Assembly: GCF_019969685.1 (NCBI RefSeq)
Contig: NZ_JAHXYZ010000002.1
Coordinates: 992,001-1,056,000 of the forward strand
Length of the DNA: 64,000 nucleotides
Direction of reading: 5' to 3'
Origin: Microbacterium sp. EST19A
GTDB lineage: Bacteria > Actinomycetota > Actinomycetes > Actinomycetales > Microbacteriaceae
The notes under the pieces were generated by a model. The model was not told the DNA's origin, did no database searches, and saw nothing but the letters and a program-made list of their open reading frames with translations. The position numbers and the translations under genes are program-made. Of this stretch, positions 25,910-35,500 are shown piece by piece; position 1 is the first letter of the stretch, and each line of letters starts with the position of its first letter.

Positions 25910-26695
25910 GTGACTCTCTGCCATCTCGCCATCGTCATGCCCGCCTTCAACGAGGCCGAGGGCATCCGGGGGTTCATCGACGAGATCCGGGATTCCGTGT
26001 CACCTCTGGCCGACCGCGTGACCTTCCACATCGCCGACGACCGGTCGACGGATGCCACGGCCTCCGTGTTCGACGACGTCGCGGATGTGACGGTCGAGGT
26101 GCAGCCGATCAACCGCGGACACGGCCCCACCGCGCTCGCGGCCTACCGGGCCGGACTCGCGGCGAATCCGACCGCACTCGTCCACGTCGACGGCGACGGA
26201 CAGTTCTACGGAAGCGACTTCCCGCGCCTCCTCGCCGCACTGGACAAGGCGGATGCCGATGTCGTGCACGGCGTCCGCGACGGACGCACCGACCCCTGGT
26301 ATCGGAAGGTGCTCACCTCCGCGGTCGGCCTGCTGATCGCCCTCGCCGCGGGTCGCCGGATCCCCGACGTCAACACTCCCCTGCGCGCGTACCGTCCCGA
26401 GGCTCTGCGCACCCTCATCGACGCGATCCCCTCCGACGCCTCGGTGCCGCACGTGCACTTCTCCCTCGCCGAAGCCCGCGCCGGCTTCACGGTCCGCTAC
26501 CTGCGGGTCGCCAGCATCCCTCGTCGCGGTGCGTCGACCACGGGCACCATGTGGGGCCGCGGCAACGCCGTCAGCCTGCCCCCGAAGCGTCTGCGCGCGT
26601 TCGTGCGGACCGCCCTCGCGGAGGCCTGGAGCCTGTCGCTACGCCCCTCGGCCCCGCTGCGCGGCATCCGTCGGCCGGAGTCCGTCTCGCGATGA
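25910..26695 (+). CDS. Family 2 glycosyltransferase, polyprenyl-phosphate sugar synthase-like
   Basis: The chosen GTG at 25910 gives 261 residues starting TLCHLAIVMPAFNEAEG. An in-frame ATG at 25853 would add 19 residues without recognisable pattern but has a strong GGGAGGGAGG site, so the start is open. GT2 motifs are FHIADDRSTDAT near residue 38 and LVHVDGDGQFYGSDF near residue 88, as in dolichyl/undecaprenyl-phosphate sugar synthases. There are no C-terminal membrane helices, unlike GtrB. It would make the lipid-linked donor for the GT-C protein encoded next, whose ATG overlaps this stop. Confidence 0.85.
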   Translation: MTLCHLAIVMPAFNEAEGIRGFIDEIRDSVSPLADRVTFHIADDRSTDATASVFDDVADVTVEVQPINRGHGPTALAAYRAGLAANPTALVHVDGDGQFYGSDFPRLLAALDKADADVVHGVRDGRTDPWYRKVLTSAVGLLIALAAGRRIPDVNTPLRAYRPEALRTLIDAIPSDASVPHVHFSLAEARAGFTVRYLRVASIPRRGASTTGTMWGRGNAVSLPPKRLRAFVRTALAEAWSLSLRPSAPLRGIRRPESVSR

Positions 26696-28146
26696 CCCGC
26701 ACGCGCACGATCCTGTTCTGGGCGGTCGCGGCCGCACTGCTGGTGGGACACGTGATCGTCGCCTGGCACAGCCTCGTCGTCTGGCGCTTCTGGGAGGACG
26801 AGGCGTTCAACCTCACCGTCCCGCAGAACCTGCTCGCCGGGCTCGGCTACTCGAGCGACGGCGCCCTCTCCGGCTCGACCATCACCCCGTTCGACCCGCG
26901 GATCTCGACCGGGCCCGTCGTGCTGCTCCCCGTGGCCGTGCTGCTCGCCACGGGCATCGACCCCGTGCTGGCCGCTCGCCTCATCCCCCTGGGCTACTGG
27001 GTGCTGCTGCTCGCCGGGCTCGCGGTCATCGGCCGCCGGATCGCCGGTCGCTGGACGGCTCTGCTCGCCGTGGCCGTGCCTCTGGCCTTCACCGCGAGCG
27101 CCAGCGTCTCCCCCATCCAGGGACCGGCCGACCTGCTCGGCGAGGTGCCGGCCGCCGCTCTCCTCGTCTGGGCCCTCATCGTGCTGCCGCGCCGGGCCTG
27201 GCTCGCCGGCCTCCTCGTCGGGCTCGCGATCCAGGCGAAGCTCATCGTGCTCCTCGCGCTGCCGGCGTTCGCCATCGCGCTCTGGGTGCTCTCGGACGGC
27301 ACCGGCTGGGCGCGCATGCGCGACCTGCTGCGACGCGCATGGCTCCCCCTCGTGATGGTCGCCGTTCCCACCCTGCTCTTCGAGCTCGCCGCCCTGATCT
27401 CGCTCGGCTTCTCCGGATTCGTGGAGCACCTCCGCAGCCTCGTGAGCTTCGTGCGCAGCGGCGGGCAGGGAGACGCATCCACGACCGTGGTGCAGAAGCT
27501 CGGCACGCTCGCGGAGTCGTGGTCGCTGCCGGGCGTGCTCGCCGTCATCGGCGCCGTCATCGCCATCGCGCTCGCGGTCACCGGGATCGTGCTCCGCTGG
27601 CGCTCGGCGACGCCCGCGGAACGCATCGTCATCGCCTACGCCCTCGCGGCCTTCGTCGGCGCGCTCGCCTTCGTGGGCTGGTGGGCGACCGCGTCGCGTC
27701 TGCCGCTGTGGGTGCGGCATCCGGCTCCCGGCATCTTCGCGTTCTTCCCGATCATCGCGGCGGTGGCCGTGTGGGCCGTGATGCGGATGCCGCGGTCGCG
27801 GGCCGCGCGGACCGTCGGTGTGGTCGCGGCATCCGTCCTCGCTCTCGTGGTCGCCGCCGGCGGCACCGCACACGTCGCCGCGCAGTTCGCACCCCCGACG
27901 CTCATCACGCTCGAACAGCAGCGCGCCGGCATCGCCCCGCTCGCGGCCTGGGTCGCCGACAACGACGTCGAATGGCTCGCCGCCGACCCCTGGGGCGCGG
28001 CCGTGGCGCCGATCGTCCTGTCGGGCGCCCATGTGGGTCTGTTCGACGCCGAAGCGATGCAGGGAGTGCCACGTCTCACCGGCGGCGTCTGCACGACCGA
28101 GACGTTGGCTGACAGCGGCTACTTCCGGATCTGCGCCGCACCGTAG
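26692..28146 (+). CDS. GT-C type membrane glycosyltransferase (PMT/ArnT-like)
   Basis: A 484-residue protein with about ten membrane helices. The first outer loop holds RFWEDEAFN near residue 34-42; acidic residues at this place are the catalytic hallmark of lipid-phosphate-sugar-dependent transferases of the PMT/ArnT group. It should transfer one sugar from an undecaprenyl carrier to a surface polymer or protein outside the cell. It is translationally coupled to the GT2 gene and divergent from gtrA, forming a Gtr-like module next to the main locus. Target unknown. Confidence 0.75.
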   Translation: MTRTRTILFWAVAAALLVGHVIVAWHSLVVWRFWEDEAFNLTVPQNLLAGLGYSSDGALSGSTITPFDPRISTGPVVLLPVAVLLATGIDPVLAARLIPLGYWVLLLAGLAVIGRRIAGRWTALLAVAVPLAFTASASVSPIQGPADLLGEVPAAALLVWALIVLPRRAWLAGLLVGLAIQAKLIVLLALPAFAIALWVLSDGTGWARMRDLLRRAWLPLVMVAVPTLLFELAALISLGFSGFVEHLRSLVSFVRSGGQGDASTTVVQKLGTLAESWSLPGVLAVIGAVIAIALAVTGIVLRWRSATPAERIVIAYALAAFVGALAFVGWWATASRLPLWVRHPAPGIFAFFPIIAAVAVWAVMRMPRSRAARTVGVVAASVLALVVAAGGTAHVAAQFAPPTLITLEQQRAGIAPLAAWVADNDVEWLAADPWGAAVAPIVLSGAHVGLFDAEAMQGVPRLTGGVCTTETLADSGYFRICAAP

Positions 28147-28178
28147 CGCCGTCCCCCGATCACCGAGCCGGATACGAC

Positions 28179-28206
28179 GAACGCCCCGCATTCCGGCGGG
28201 GCGTTC
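28179..28206. terminator. Bidirectional hairpin terminator
   Basis: GAACGCCCCGC, ATTCCG, GCGGGGCGTTC form a perfect 11-base-pair stem between the convergent GT-C and glmM genes. No T run follows on either strand, as is common in high-GC Gram-positives. Confidence 0.75.
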
Positions 28207-28231
28207 GATCTGATTCAGAGGCGGGTGACCG

Positions 28232-29590
28232 TCAGAGCGCGAGACGCTCCTGGACCACGCCGGCGAGGCGATCCGCATAGGCGCGCACCGACTCGGCATC
28301 CGCCGCTTCGACCATCACGCGCACGAGCGGCTCGGTGCCGGACTTGCGCAGCAGCACGCGTCCGGTGTCGCCCAGCTCGGCCTCGACGTCGCGCACGGCC
28401 TGCTGCACGTGCTCGTCGTCGGCCACGCGGTCCTTATCGACGTCGCGCACGTTGATGAGCACCTGCGGGTAGACGGTCATCACCGCGGCGAGCTCGGCGA
28501 TCGTCTTCTTCTGACGTGCCATCTCGGCCACGAGGTGCAGGCCCGTGAGCAGTCCGTCACCCGTGGTGGCGTACTCGCTCATGATGACGTGACCCGACTG
28601 CTCGCCGCCCAGTGCGTAGCCGCCCTGGTTCATGTCCTCGAGCACGTAACGGTCGCCGACGGCGGTCTGCCGCACGGTGATGCCGTGCTCGCGCATCGCG
28701 ACGTGCAGGCCGAGGTTGCTCATCACGGTCGCGACGAGGGTGTCGTCGGTGAGGTGGCCGCGCTCCTTCATCGACACCGCGATGATCGCCATGATCTGGT
28801 CGCCGTCGATGTGGTTGCCCTGAGCGTCGACGGCGAGGCAGCGGTCGGCGTCGCCGTCGTGGGCGATGCCGATGTCGGCGCCCAGACGCACGACGGCCTC
28901 GGCGAGGTTGTCGAGGTGGGTCGAGCCGACACCGTCGTTGATGTTCCAGCCATCCGGGTCGGCCCCGATGACGGTCACCTCGGCGCCCGCGTCGCGGAAC
29001 GTCTCCGGAGAGACGCCGGATGCCGCGCCGTGTGCGCAGTCCAGCACGACGTGGACGCCGTCGAGACGGTTCGGCAGCGAGCCGAGGAGGTGAAGGACGT
29101 ACCGATCCTCTGCGTCGGAGAACCGCTCGATGCGGCCGACGCCGGCACCGGTCGGGCGGAGCTTCTCCCCCGCCATCGCCTCTTCGATGCGCTGCTCGAC
29201 GACGTCGGGGAGCTTGCGCCCGCCGCGCGCGAAGATCTTGATGCCGTTGTCGGGCGCGGCGTTGTGCGACGCCGAGATCATCACGCCGAAGTCGGCGTCA
29301 CGGTCGGCGACGAGGAACGCGAGCGCGGGCGTCGGGATGACGCCGGCTTCGAGCACGTCCACGCCCGAGGAGGCGAGACCGGCAGAGACCGCGGCCGTGA
29401 GGAAGTGTCCCGAGACCCGGGGGTCGCGGGCGACAACTGCGGTGAGTCGCTTGCCTTCGGCTTTGCGAGACTCCGCAGTACGGCCCTGGCCCAGGACGAC
29501 AGCAGTCGCCTGGGCCAGGGTGAGCGCCAGGTCGGCGGTGAGGATGCCGTTGGCAAGTCCTCGCACGCCGTCCGTGCCAAAGATCGGCAT
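28232..29590 (-). CDS. glmM: Phosphoglucosamine mutase
   Basis: A full-length 452-residue enzyme converting glucosamine-6-phosphate to glucosamine-1-phosphate for UDP-GlcNAc synthesis. It opens with IFGTDGVRG, has the phosphoserine loop [16 protein letters not shown] near residue 100, the metal loop [11 protein letters not shown] near residue 240, the sugar loop GGEQSGH near residue 325 and the phosphate-binding [12 protein letters not shown] near residue 420. UDP-GlcNAc is also the precursor of both special sugars of the neighbouring locus. It follows rpsI by 14 bases, so it is probably co-transcribed with the ribosomal protein genes. Confidence 0.97.
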   Translation of the reverse strand: MPIFGTDGVRGLANGILTADLALTLAQATAVVLGQGRTAESRKAEGKRLTAVVARDPRVSGHFLTAAVSAGLASSGVDVLEAGVIPTPALAFLVADRDADFGVMISASHNAAPDNGIKIFARGGRKLPDVVEQRIEEAMAGEKLRPTGAGVGRIERFSDAEDRYVLHLLGSLPNRLDGVHVVLDCAHGAASGVSPETFRDAGAEVTVIGADPDGWNINDGVGSTHLDNLAEAVVRLGADIGIAHDGDADRCLAVDAQGNHIDGDQIMAIIAVSMKERGHLTDDTLVATVMSNLGLHVAMREHGITVRQTAVGDRYVLEDMNQGGYALGGEQSGHVIMSEYATTGDGLLTGLHLVAEMARQKKTIAELAAVMTVYPQVLINVRDVDKDRVADDEHVQQAVRDVEAELGDTGRVLLRKSGTEPLVRVMVEAADAESVRAYADRLAGVVQERLAL

Positions 29591-29604
29591 CGGAGCAGTT
29601 GACC

Positions 29605-30090
29605 TTAACGCTTCGAGTACTGAGGCGCCTTACGGGCCTTCTTGAGACCAGCCTTCTTGCGCTCCTTGACGCGAGCGTCGCGCGAGAGGAAGCCGGCCTT
29701 CTTCAGGGTCGGACGGTTGTTCTCCTCGTCGATGCCGTTCAGCGAACGGGCGATGCCGAGACGCAGCGCGCCGGCCTGGCCCGAGGGGCCACCACCGGAG
29801 ATGCGGGCGATGACGTCGTATGCACCGGTGAGGTTGAGCACCGTGAACGGGTCGTTGATCAGCTGCTGGTGCAGCTTGTTCGGGAAGTAGTCCTCGATCG
29901 TGCGGCCGTTGACCGTGATCGTTCCCGAGCCGGGGACGATGCGCACGCGGGCGATGGCCTGCTTGCGACGGCCGACAGCGGCACCCGGGACGCTGAGCAC
30001 GGGGCGGGGAGCCGCCTCGACTGCTTCGGTCTCGGGGGTCGACGTCGAGAAGTTCTGGGGGGTTTCGGTGGTGTCCTGGATGTCAGCCAC
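29605..30090 (-). CDS. rpsI: 30S ribosomal protein S9
   Basis: A 161-residue protein. The C-terminal 130 residues are canonical S9: [17 protein letters not shown], the [19 protein letters not shown] segment and a basic tail ending [12 protein letters not shown], which reaches the P-site tRNA. The N-terminal 35 residues are an acidic, Thr-rich extension typical of actinobacterial S9. The start is GTG. It lies 27 bases after rplM, the usual bacterial pair. Confidence 0.98.
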   Translation of the reverse strand: MADIQDTTETPQNFSTSTPETEAVEAAPRPVLSVPGAAVGRRKQAIARVRIVPGSGTITVNGRTIEDYFPNKLHQQLINDPFTVLNLTGAYDVIARISGGGPSGQAGALRLGIARSLNGIDEENNRPTLKKAGFLSRDARVKERKKAGLKKARKAPQYSKR

Positions 30091-30117
30091 GAGTATGTCC
30101 TTAAGTCTTTACGGCGC

Positions 30118-30564
30118 TTACTGGGCGACCTGGTCGAGGGTGTACGTCTTCGGCTGCTGAGCGGCGTGCGGGTGCTCGGCACCGACGTAGACCTTGAGCT
30201 TCGACAGCTGCTGACGGCCGATGCTGTTCTTGGGGAGCATGCCACGGATGGCCTTCTCCACAGCACGGACCGGGTTCTTCTCCATCAGCTCGGCGTAGGT
30301 GACCGACTTGAGGCCGCCCGGGAAACCGGAGTGGCGGTAGGCCAGCTTCTTCTGGAGCTTCTGACCGGTGAGCGCGACCTTGTCGGCGTTCACGATGATG
30401 ACGAAGTCACCCGAGTCGATGTGGTTGGCGAAGGTCGGCTTGTGCTTGCCACGCAGGAGCGTGGCGGCGTGCGATGCCAGACGGCCGAGAACGACGTCGG
30501 TGGCGTCGATGACGACCCAGTCGCGCTGGACCTCGCCGGCCTTAGGAGTGTAAGTGCGCGTCAC
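30118..30564 (-). CDS. rplM: 50S ribosomal protein L13
   Basis: A 148-residue protein with the L13 core: [16 protein letters not shown] near residue 15, [19 protein letters not shown] near residue 52, [13 protein letters not shown] near residue 76 and [22 protein letters not shown] near residue 107. An early assembly protein of the large subunit. The start is GTG. First gene of the rplM-rpsI-glmM transcription unit. Confidence 0.98.
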   Translation of the reverse strand: MTRTYTPKAGEVQRDWVVIDATDVVLGRLASHAATLLRGKHKPTFANHIDSGDFVIIVNADKVALTGQKLQKKLAYRHSGFPGGLKSVTYAELMEKNPVRAVEKAIRGMLPKNSIGRQQLSKLKVYVGAEHPHAAQQPKTYTLDQVAQ

Positions 30565-30690
30565 GATAGTGCTGCTTTCTTATGTCGAACGGAGAAGTTC
30601 GTGAATCCCACTCCGGGGTGGTTCTTCCCAGGGGGAGGAACACGCCAGTGGAGGGCTCACGTTCGGATTGTGCATCTTCCCCGCAGAAGG

Positions 30691-30732
30691 GAAGGGCACC
30701 AAAGAGACAGCATACGCCACCCGGTGCCCTTC
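30691..30732. terminator. Hairpin between rplM leader and the metallo-hydrolase gene; -10-like TATGCT in its loop
   Basis: GAAGGGCACC and GGTGCCCTTC form a ten-base-pair stem with a 22-base loop, directly downstream of the minus-strand hydrolase gene, so a terminator is likely. Within the loop the minus strand reads TATGCT (30709-30714), a possible -10 box for the rplM operon. The two roles may overlap. Confidence 0.5.
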
Positions 30733-30744
30733 CCCCAAACCGCC

Positions 30745-31497
30745 TCAGCCGACGGCGACCCGCTCCCCCGCCGGGAGCACCTGCAGGCGATCGCCCCGGC
30801 CCGCGTACTCGAACATGGCGATGAGCCGCTCCCTGGTCTCGGAGAAGTGGAACCAGCCTTCGGCGTGCACGGGCACGATGACGGCATCCGCGAGGACCTC
30901 GGCCGCCTCCAGCGCCGTGCGGGCGTTCAGCGTCAGGTCGATGTCTCCGAAGCGCCCGACGTTCGCCGCGCCCGCGAAGAGCACCGCGATCCCGATGGCC
31001 GGGAACCGCGCGGCGATCTCGCGCACCAGGTCGACCGAGGCGTTGTCACCCGACACGTACACCGTGGGGTGCCCCTCGGCCTCGAGCACGAATCCGGTGA
31101 CGACGCCGGCGAGCGCCTCGGCGCCCTCAGGCCCGTGCAGGGCGGGAACCGCGGTGACGACGACGTCGCCGACCCGGTGCTGCTGCCACGGTGCGAGACC
31201 CGTGATGCCCGGGATGCGCGCGGCCGAGTCCTCGGTGCCGAGCACGAGCGGCACCTCGCCGAGGAGCGCACGCCCGGCGGTGTCGAGGTTGTCCTCGTGC
31301 TGGTCGTGGGAGAGGAGCACGGCGTCGATCGCTCCCAGGGCGGATGCCGGAACGGCGGGGCCGGTCAGCTTGCGGAGCACGACCGGGCCGTCGTACGAGC
31401 CGGGCTCGTCGAAGGTGGGGTCGGTGAGGAAGGCCAGACCGGCGTAGGTGAAGTGAAGGGTCGGACCGCCGACGAGAAGGGCTGAGATCTGTGTCAT
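30745..31497 (-). CDS. MBL-fold metallo-hydrolase (beta-lactamase-like family)
   Basis: The ATG at 31497 gives 250 residues. Metal ligands are in LLSHDQHEDNLD near residue 63, which replaces the common HxHxDH by HDQHEDN, then LAPWQQHRVG, VSGDNAS and VPVHAEGWFHF near residue 212. This variant belongs to the UlaG/RomA-like branch, whose substrates are mostly unknown. It is divergent from the GlxA-like regulator gene, which may control it. Confidence 0.85.
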   Translation of the reverse strand: MTQISALLVGGPTLHFTYAGLAFLTDPTFDEPGSYDGPVVLRKLTGPAVPASALGAIDAVLLSHDQHEDNLDTAGRALLGEVPLVLGTEDSAARIPGITGLAPWQQHRVGDVVVTAVPALHGPEGAEALAGVVTGFVLEAEGHPTVYVSGDNASVDLVREIAARFPAIGIAVLFAGAANVGRFGDIDLTLNARTALEAAEVLADAVIVPVHAEGWFHFSETRERLIAMFEYAGRGDRLQVLPAGERVAVG

Positions 31498-31567
31498 GAG
31501 TCGAGTCTCCGGCATCCGCTCATCCGCGCCCAGTGGCCTGAAAGCACACTTCCGATAAGATCAGGCC

Positions 31568-32539
31568 ATGGCCTCCTCCGCACTCCGCTCCCGCGTCGCG
31601 GTCCTCGCGTTCCCGCACATCAGTCCGTTCCACCTCGCCGTGCCGACCCTGGTGTTCGGCGGCGCCGGGCTCGACGGCGTGCAGGGCCTCTACGACGTGC
31701 AGGTCTGCGCCGAGCACCCGGGGTCGATGCCGACCGGGGCGGGCTACGGCATCCAGGTCGACGCCGGGCTCGAGGCGATGGACGACGCCGATCTCGTGGT
31801 CATCCCCAGCTGGCGCGAGGGGACGACGCCGTCGGCCGCGCTGCTCGAGGCCGTGCGGCGCGCACATCACCGAGGTGCGCGGATCGTCGGACTCTGCCTC
31901 GGCACCATCGTGGTCTCGGCATCCGGGATCGCGGACGGCCGCGAGGTGTCGACGCACTGGGCAGCCGCCGACCGGCTGTCGGCCGCAGAACCGCAGGTCC
32001 GGGTCCGCGACGACGTGCTCTGGAGCGACCTCGGCGACGTCATCACCTCGGCCGGTGCCGCCGCCGCGCTGGACTGCTGCCTCCACATCGTGCGCTCGGA
32101 TCACGGGAGCGTCGCGGCATCCGCTCTCGCCCGCTCCCTCGTCCTCGCCCCGCATCGCACGGGCTCGCAGGCGCAGTACATCCCGGCGCCGGTCGTCGCC
32201 GTGTCGGCCGACGACCCGATCGGGCGGGCGATGCTCTGGGCGCGCGAGCGCCTCGACTCCCCCATCGACGTGGACGCCTGGGCGGCCGCGACGCACATGT
32301 CCCGTCGCACCTTCACCCGACGCTTCCGGGACCGCACCGCCACGAGCCCGCAGCAGTGGCTGCTCGATCAGCGCGTCGAGTTCGCGCGCACTCTTCTCGA
32401 GAGCGGCGACGACTCGGTCGACCGGGTCGCGGAGCTCGCCGGATTCGGCAGCGCCGTGTCGCTGCGCCTGCACTTCCGGCAGCGGCTCGGGGTCAGCCCT
32501 GCCGCGCATCGTGCGGCGTTCCGCACCGGAGTCGCCTGA
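31568..32539 (+). CDS. GlxA-like transcriptional regulator (DJ-1/PfpI plus AraC domains)
   Basis: A 323-residue protein. Residues 1-190 form a DJ-1/PfpI-like amidotransferase fold with GLCLGTIVVSASGI near residue 115, where the nucleophile-elbow Cys lies in GLCLG. Residues about 220-320 form an AraC double helix-turn-helix (THMSRRTFTRRFRDRTATSPQQWL; AGFGSAVSLRLHFRQRLGVSP). The family senses small molecules and often activates a neighbouring catabolic gene. The metallo-hydrolase gene starts 70 bases away on the other strand and is the likely target. Confidence 0.9.
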   Translation: MASSALRSRVAVLAFPHISPFHLAVPTLVFGGAGLDGVQGLYDVQVCAEHPGSMPTGAGYGIQVDAGLEAMDDADLVVIPSWREGTTPSAALLEAVRRAHHRGARIVGLCLGTIVVSASGIADGREVSTHWAAADRLSAAEPQVRVRDDVLWSDLGDVITSAGAAAALDCCLHIVRSDHGSVAASALARSLVLAPHRTGSQAQYIPAPVVAVSADDPIGRAMLWARERLDSPIDVDAWAAATHMSRRTFTRRFRDRTATSPQQWLLDQRVEFARTLLESGDDSVDRVAELAGFGSAVSLRLHFRQRLGVSPAAHRAAFRTGVA

Positions 32540-32555
32540 GCCGACGCGTGTCGCC

Positions 32556-33224
32556 TCAGTCCGGCCGGACCGTCACCAGGATGGGCATGTGGTCGCTCGA
32601 CTTCTGCGGCAGGGTCGTGATGCGCTGGATCTCGAAGCCCTTCGAGGTCGCGAAGTCGAAGTGACCGCGGAACACCCGGTACCGCGTGTACGTGTGATCG
32701 TCGCTCAACGACAGCGAGTAGCCGTGGTCGCGCACTGTCTGTCCGAGGCTCTCCTTGAACAGCGGGTAGTTGTAGTCGCCGACCATCAGCTGGGGAAGGC
32801 CCTCGCCGAGCAGGGCGACCTCGTCGAGCGCGGCACGGATCTGATGGCGCCGCAGCGAGTTCAGCGCGGTCAGGGGTGCGGCATGGAAGGACGCGACGAT
32901 GAAGTCCCGGCCGTGATCGATGTCACGCACCCGCGCCGCGAGCACGCGTTCATGCGCCGGCTTCGCGATCCTGTCATGCAGCGACTTCTTCAACCCCAGC
33001 ATCCGGATCCCCTGCAGGTGGAACGTGCTCGCCCGGTAGAACAGCGCGAGTCCGAGCCGGTTGCTCTGGGTGGCATCGGCGAGCACGAGCCCGCCGATCT
33101 GCTCAGGCAGCTCGGGCACGTCGCATTCCTGCAGGCACAGGATGTCGGGATCGTGCGCGCTCACGAGTTCGGTGAGCTCGCCCGCCGCCTTGTGCTTGTT
33201 GAGGTTGTAGGAGATGACCTTCAT
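32556..33224 (-). CDS. Endonuclease/exonuclease/phosphatase family protein
   Basis: A compact 222-residue member of the EEP superfamily: VISYNLNKHK at the start, ILCLQECDVPE (catalytic Glu) near residue 34, VASFHAAPL near 112, MVGDYNY (catalytic Asp/Asn) near 145 and SSDHMPILV at the end, where Asp-His completes the active site. It lacks a signal peptide. The substrate may be nucleic acid or a phosphodiester; sequence cannot decide. Confidence 0.85.
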   Translation of the reverse strand: MKVISYNLNKHKAAGELTELVSAHDPDILCLQECDVPELPEQIGGLVLADATQSNRLGLALFYRASTFHLQGIRMLGLKKSLHDRIAKPAHERVLAARVRDIDHGRDFIVASFHAAPLTALNSLRRHQIRAALDEVALLGEGLPQLMVGDYNYPLFKESLGQTVRDHGYSLSLSDDHTYTRYRVFRGHFDFATSKGFEIQRITTLPQKSSDHMPILVTVRPD

Positions 33225-33266
33225 GACCCCGCCAACGCTACCGCCATGACCGCGCGCGGGCGTGGA

Positions 33267-34160
33267 TCACTCGTCATATCCCCAGCGGATCCCGAGGACT
33301 CCCGGTCCGAATCCGTGCCGCGCGACATGCACGGATCCGCTGCGCACCGACCGCATCGACGAGACGTACTCGTCTTCGGTCTCGAGGTACTCCTCGCACC
33401 AGCTGGGCAGCGCGTCGGGGTGGAAATGCACCCAGATCAGGGTCTCCCGTGCGGACCGTGAGGTCGCATGCCACGCGGACTGTCGTGGCGGATACCCGGG
33501 CGGGAACGACTCGGTGAACTCGAAGAGCGTCGTGCCGCCGGTCGTGATCGGCTCGTCGAGCGCGATCACCACTCCGGAGAGCAGGCGACCGGGATGCAGG
33601 TATTCGCGGTCGACGCGCCCACCGACCACGTCGGAGATGACCGACATGACCTCGGTCTCCTCCGGCGCCACGTCGATCAACGGCAGCTCGGTGATCACGC
33701 CGCTCGTCGCCTGGACGAGCGAGCGCATCACGATGCTCTCGACCGCGCCGCCCGCCCCCACGCGAACGGTCAGATGCGTGGAGAGGTCGCGCAGGGCATC
33801 CTGCGAGACGGACCGCAGCGCGCTCAGCGTCTCGTCGGTCTCCCGGTTCTCGCGCTCCTCGTCGAACGGCAGCCGCGGCGGCGCCACCGGGCCGAGCCGG
33901 CTCGACGGCCGGAGCAACGAGCTCAGATGCCCTCGGGCGAGTCCGAGGCGGTCCTCGATCCCCTCGACCACGCTCAGGGACTGCGCTCCCTCGGGCTGGC
34001 GGTCACCCGACCGCCAGTAGCTGAGCGTCGCCATCGACACGGCGTTGCCGTCGTGCGCCAGACCCTGCTGCAGCCGCGACAGCGTGATCCCGCGCTCGGA
34101 GATGGCCGCGCGCAGCGCCGCCGCGAAAGCACCCGTCTGAGCGCCGAACTGATCCGTCAC
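33267..34160 (-). CDS. XRE-like DNA-binding protein of unknown role
   Basis: The GTG at 34160 gives 297 residues. Residues about 10-70 look like a helix-turn-helix of the phage-repressor type (AALRAAISERGITLSRLQQG, then MATLSYWRSGDRQPEG). The rest has no recognisable family but contains paired beta strands and ends with HFHPDALPSWCEEYLETED, which may be a ligand-binding cup. The next gene upstream starts 56 bases away on the same strand. Confidence 0.6.
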   Translation of the reverse strand: MTDQFGAQTGAFAAALRAAISERGITLSRLQQGLAHDGNAVSMATLSYWRSGDRQPEGAQSLSVVEGIEDRLGLARGHLSSLLRPSSRLGPVAPPRLPFDEERENRETDETLSALRSVSQDALRDLSTHLTVRVGAGGAVESIVMRSLVQATSGVITELPLIDVAPEETEVMSVISDVVGGRVDREYLHPGRLLSGVVIALDEPITTGGTTLFEFTESFPPGYPPRQSAWHATSRSARETLIWVHFHPDALPSWCEEYLETEDEYVSSMRSVRSGSVHVARHGFGPGVLGIRWGYDE

Positions 34161-34215
34161 ATCGCCCCCGTCGTTCCGTGAAGAACGTGCGTCGGGTTCA
34201 GCATACTGATGCGGA

Positions 34216-35499
34216 TCAGCGACGGCGCCCCGTAGCGGATCGGCGGGATTCCCGACGGCTCGGCGGGTCCTGAGTCCCATCGCCCGGGAAGGTCGCATCG
34301 CGGATGGCCTGCCTCTCGCGACTGCTGCGCGCGGCATCCGTCCACCCGAGGACGAAGCCCGACACGATCAGGATGCCGCCGGCCCACAGCACGACGTCGG
34401 CGTCGAGCAGCCGGGACTCCGCCCAGGTCACCCCCGTGCCCAGGATGACCAGGGCAGCGCCGACGGCGGCGAGGCCGCGCTGCAGACGCACCACGGCCCG
34501 ATTGCGGGTGATGAGCGGGAGGACGACGATCGGAGAGACACGTCGCGCCCCCTGTGCGGCCCACCGGGCGAGAGCGATCTCGCGCCCGAACTGCAGTGCC
34601 ACCCCGCTCAGCCAGGCGACGACTCCCGCCGCGGCGCAGGCGGCGATCGCGATGCCGCTGGCGAGACTCAGCACGTCGATCCCGTTCTCGACGGGCTCGG
34701 CCCAGGTGACCGGATCGCAGGTGCGGCATTGCTGGCGCAGGAAGACCGAGAGCATGAACGCGGCGAGCGCCACGAAGGTCGCCGCGAGCAGGATGTTCGC
34801 GATACGCCCCACGGTCTTCGCGCTCGGGGTCGTCAACCACCGCGGTGTCTCCATCTCGATGGATGCCGCGCGACGTCGTGCGTCGGCGGCATCCGCCATC
34901 GACGCCAGGCGCTCCCAGCGCGACTGCTGCGCGCTCACCCGCTCCTGCGTGCGCGCGACTCCGCGTCGGCCGGCTCGTCGCACGAGCTCCGCGAGGAGAG
35001 CCACGGCCGCCATGACCGCGAGCGCGATCCAGAACTCGACGTCCTCGCGGAGGTCTTCGTCGAACAGCAACCCGAGCGCGAGGAGGAAGCCCAGCCCCGC
35101 CACGCACCAGAAGAGCACGAGGCCGAAGGTCTGCAGATGGGCGGAGGGAGGCTTGCTCAGCTCCAGCCGCAGCTGACGCTGCGGAACACCGTCAGGACGG
35201 GACAGCGCGACCGCCTCGGCCGCGCGGAACGCGGCCGAGCGCTCCGCGATCATGACCAGCGGAACGCCGATGGCGAGGATCGCGCCCGCAGCCAGGATCG
35301 CGCCCATGCTCGCCCGGAACACCGGATCCAGATCGATCTCGCGGTAGAGCGACGACAGCGCATCCTCGCCGACGATCCCCATGACGAGGATGGCGAGGAA
35401 CGCGTACAGGGTGCCGACGACGAGACCCACGCACGTGTCGAGGAACGCCCGCCAGAACGCCCAGGCCGGCGACGACACCTCGACGAACGAAGAGTCCAC
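34216..35499 (-). CDS. Multi-pass membrane protein, unknown
   Basis: The GTG at 35499, one base beyond the truA stop, gives 427 residues with about eight to ten membrane segments in pairs separated by charged loops (one basic loop near residues 190-240 is rich in Arg and Ala). Two cysteines in a Gln-Cys-Arg-Thr-Cys-Asp motif near residue 270 lie in a loop between helices and could form a disulfide or bind metal. No known family is recognised. It follows truA closely and is probably co-transcribed with it. Confidence 0.6.
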   Translation of the reverse strand: MDSSFVEVSSPAWAFWRAFLDTCVGLVVGTLYAFLAILVMGIVGEDALSSLYREIDLDPVFRASMGAILAAGAILAIGVPLVMIAERSAAFRAAEAVALSRPDGVPQRQLRLELSKPPSAHLQTFGLVLFWCVAGLGFLLALGLLFDEDLREDVEFWIALAVMAAVALLAELVRRAGRRGVARTQERVSAQQSRWERLASMADAADARRRAASIEMETPRWLTTPSAKTVGRIANILLAATFVALAAFMLSVFLRQQCRTCDPVTWAEPVENGIDVLSLASGIAIAACAAAGVVAWLSGVALQFGREIALARWAAQGARRVSPIVVLPLITRNRAVVRLQRGLAAVGAALVILGTGVTWAESRLLDADVVLWAGGILIVSGFVLGWTDAARSSRERQAIRDATFPGDGTQDPPSRRESRRSATGRRR

Positions 35500-35500
35500 G

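Noticed and set aside
26497..28299. 600-residue open frame on the minus strand opposite the GT2 and GT-C genes
   Set aside because: Composition is dominated by Arg, Gly, Asp, Glu and His with no domain pattern, and it is antisense to two clearly recognisable genes. Typical shadow frame of high-GC DNA.
29599..31485. 628-residue plus-strand frame opposite rpsI, rplM and the metallo-hydrolase gene
   Set aside because: Antisense to universally conserved ribosomal protein genes and without any family signal.
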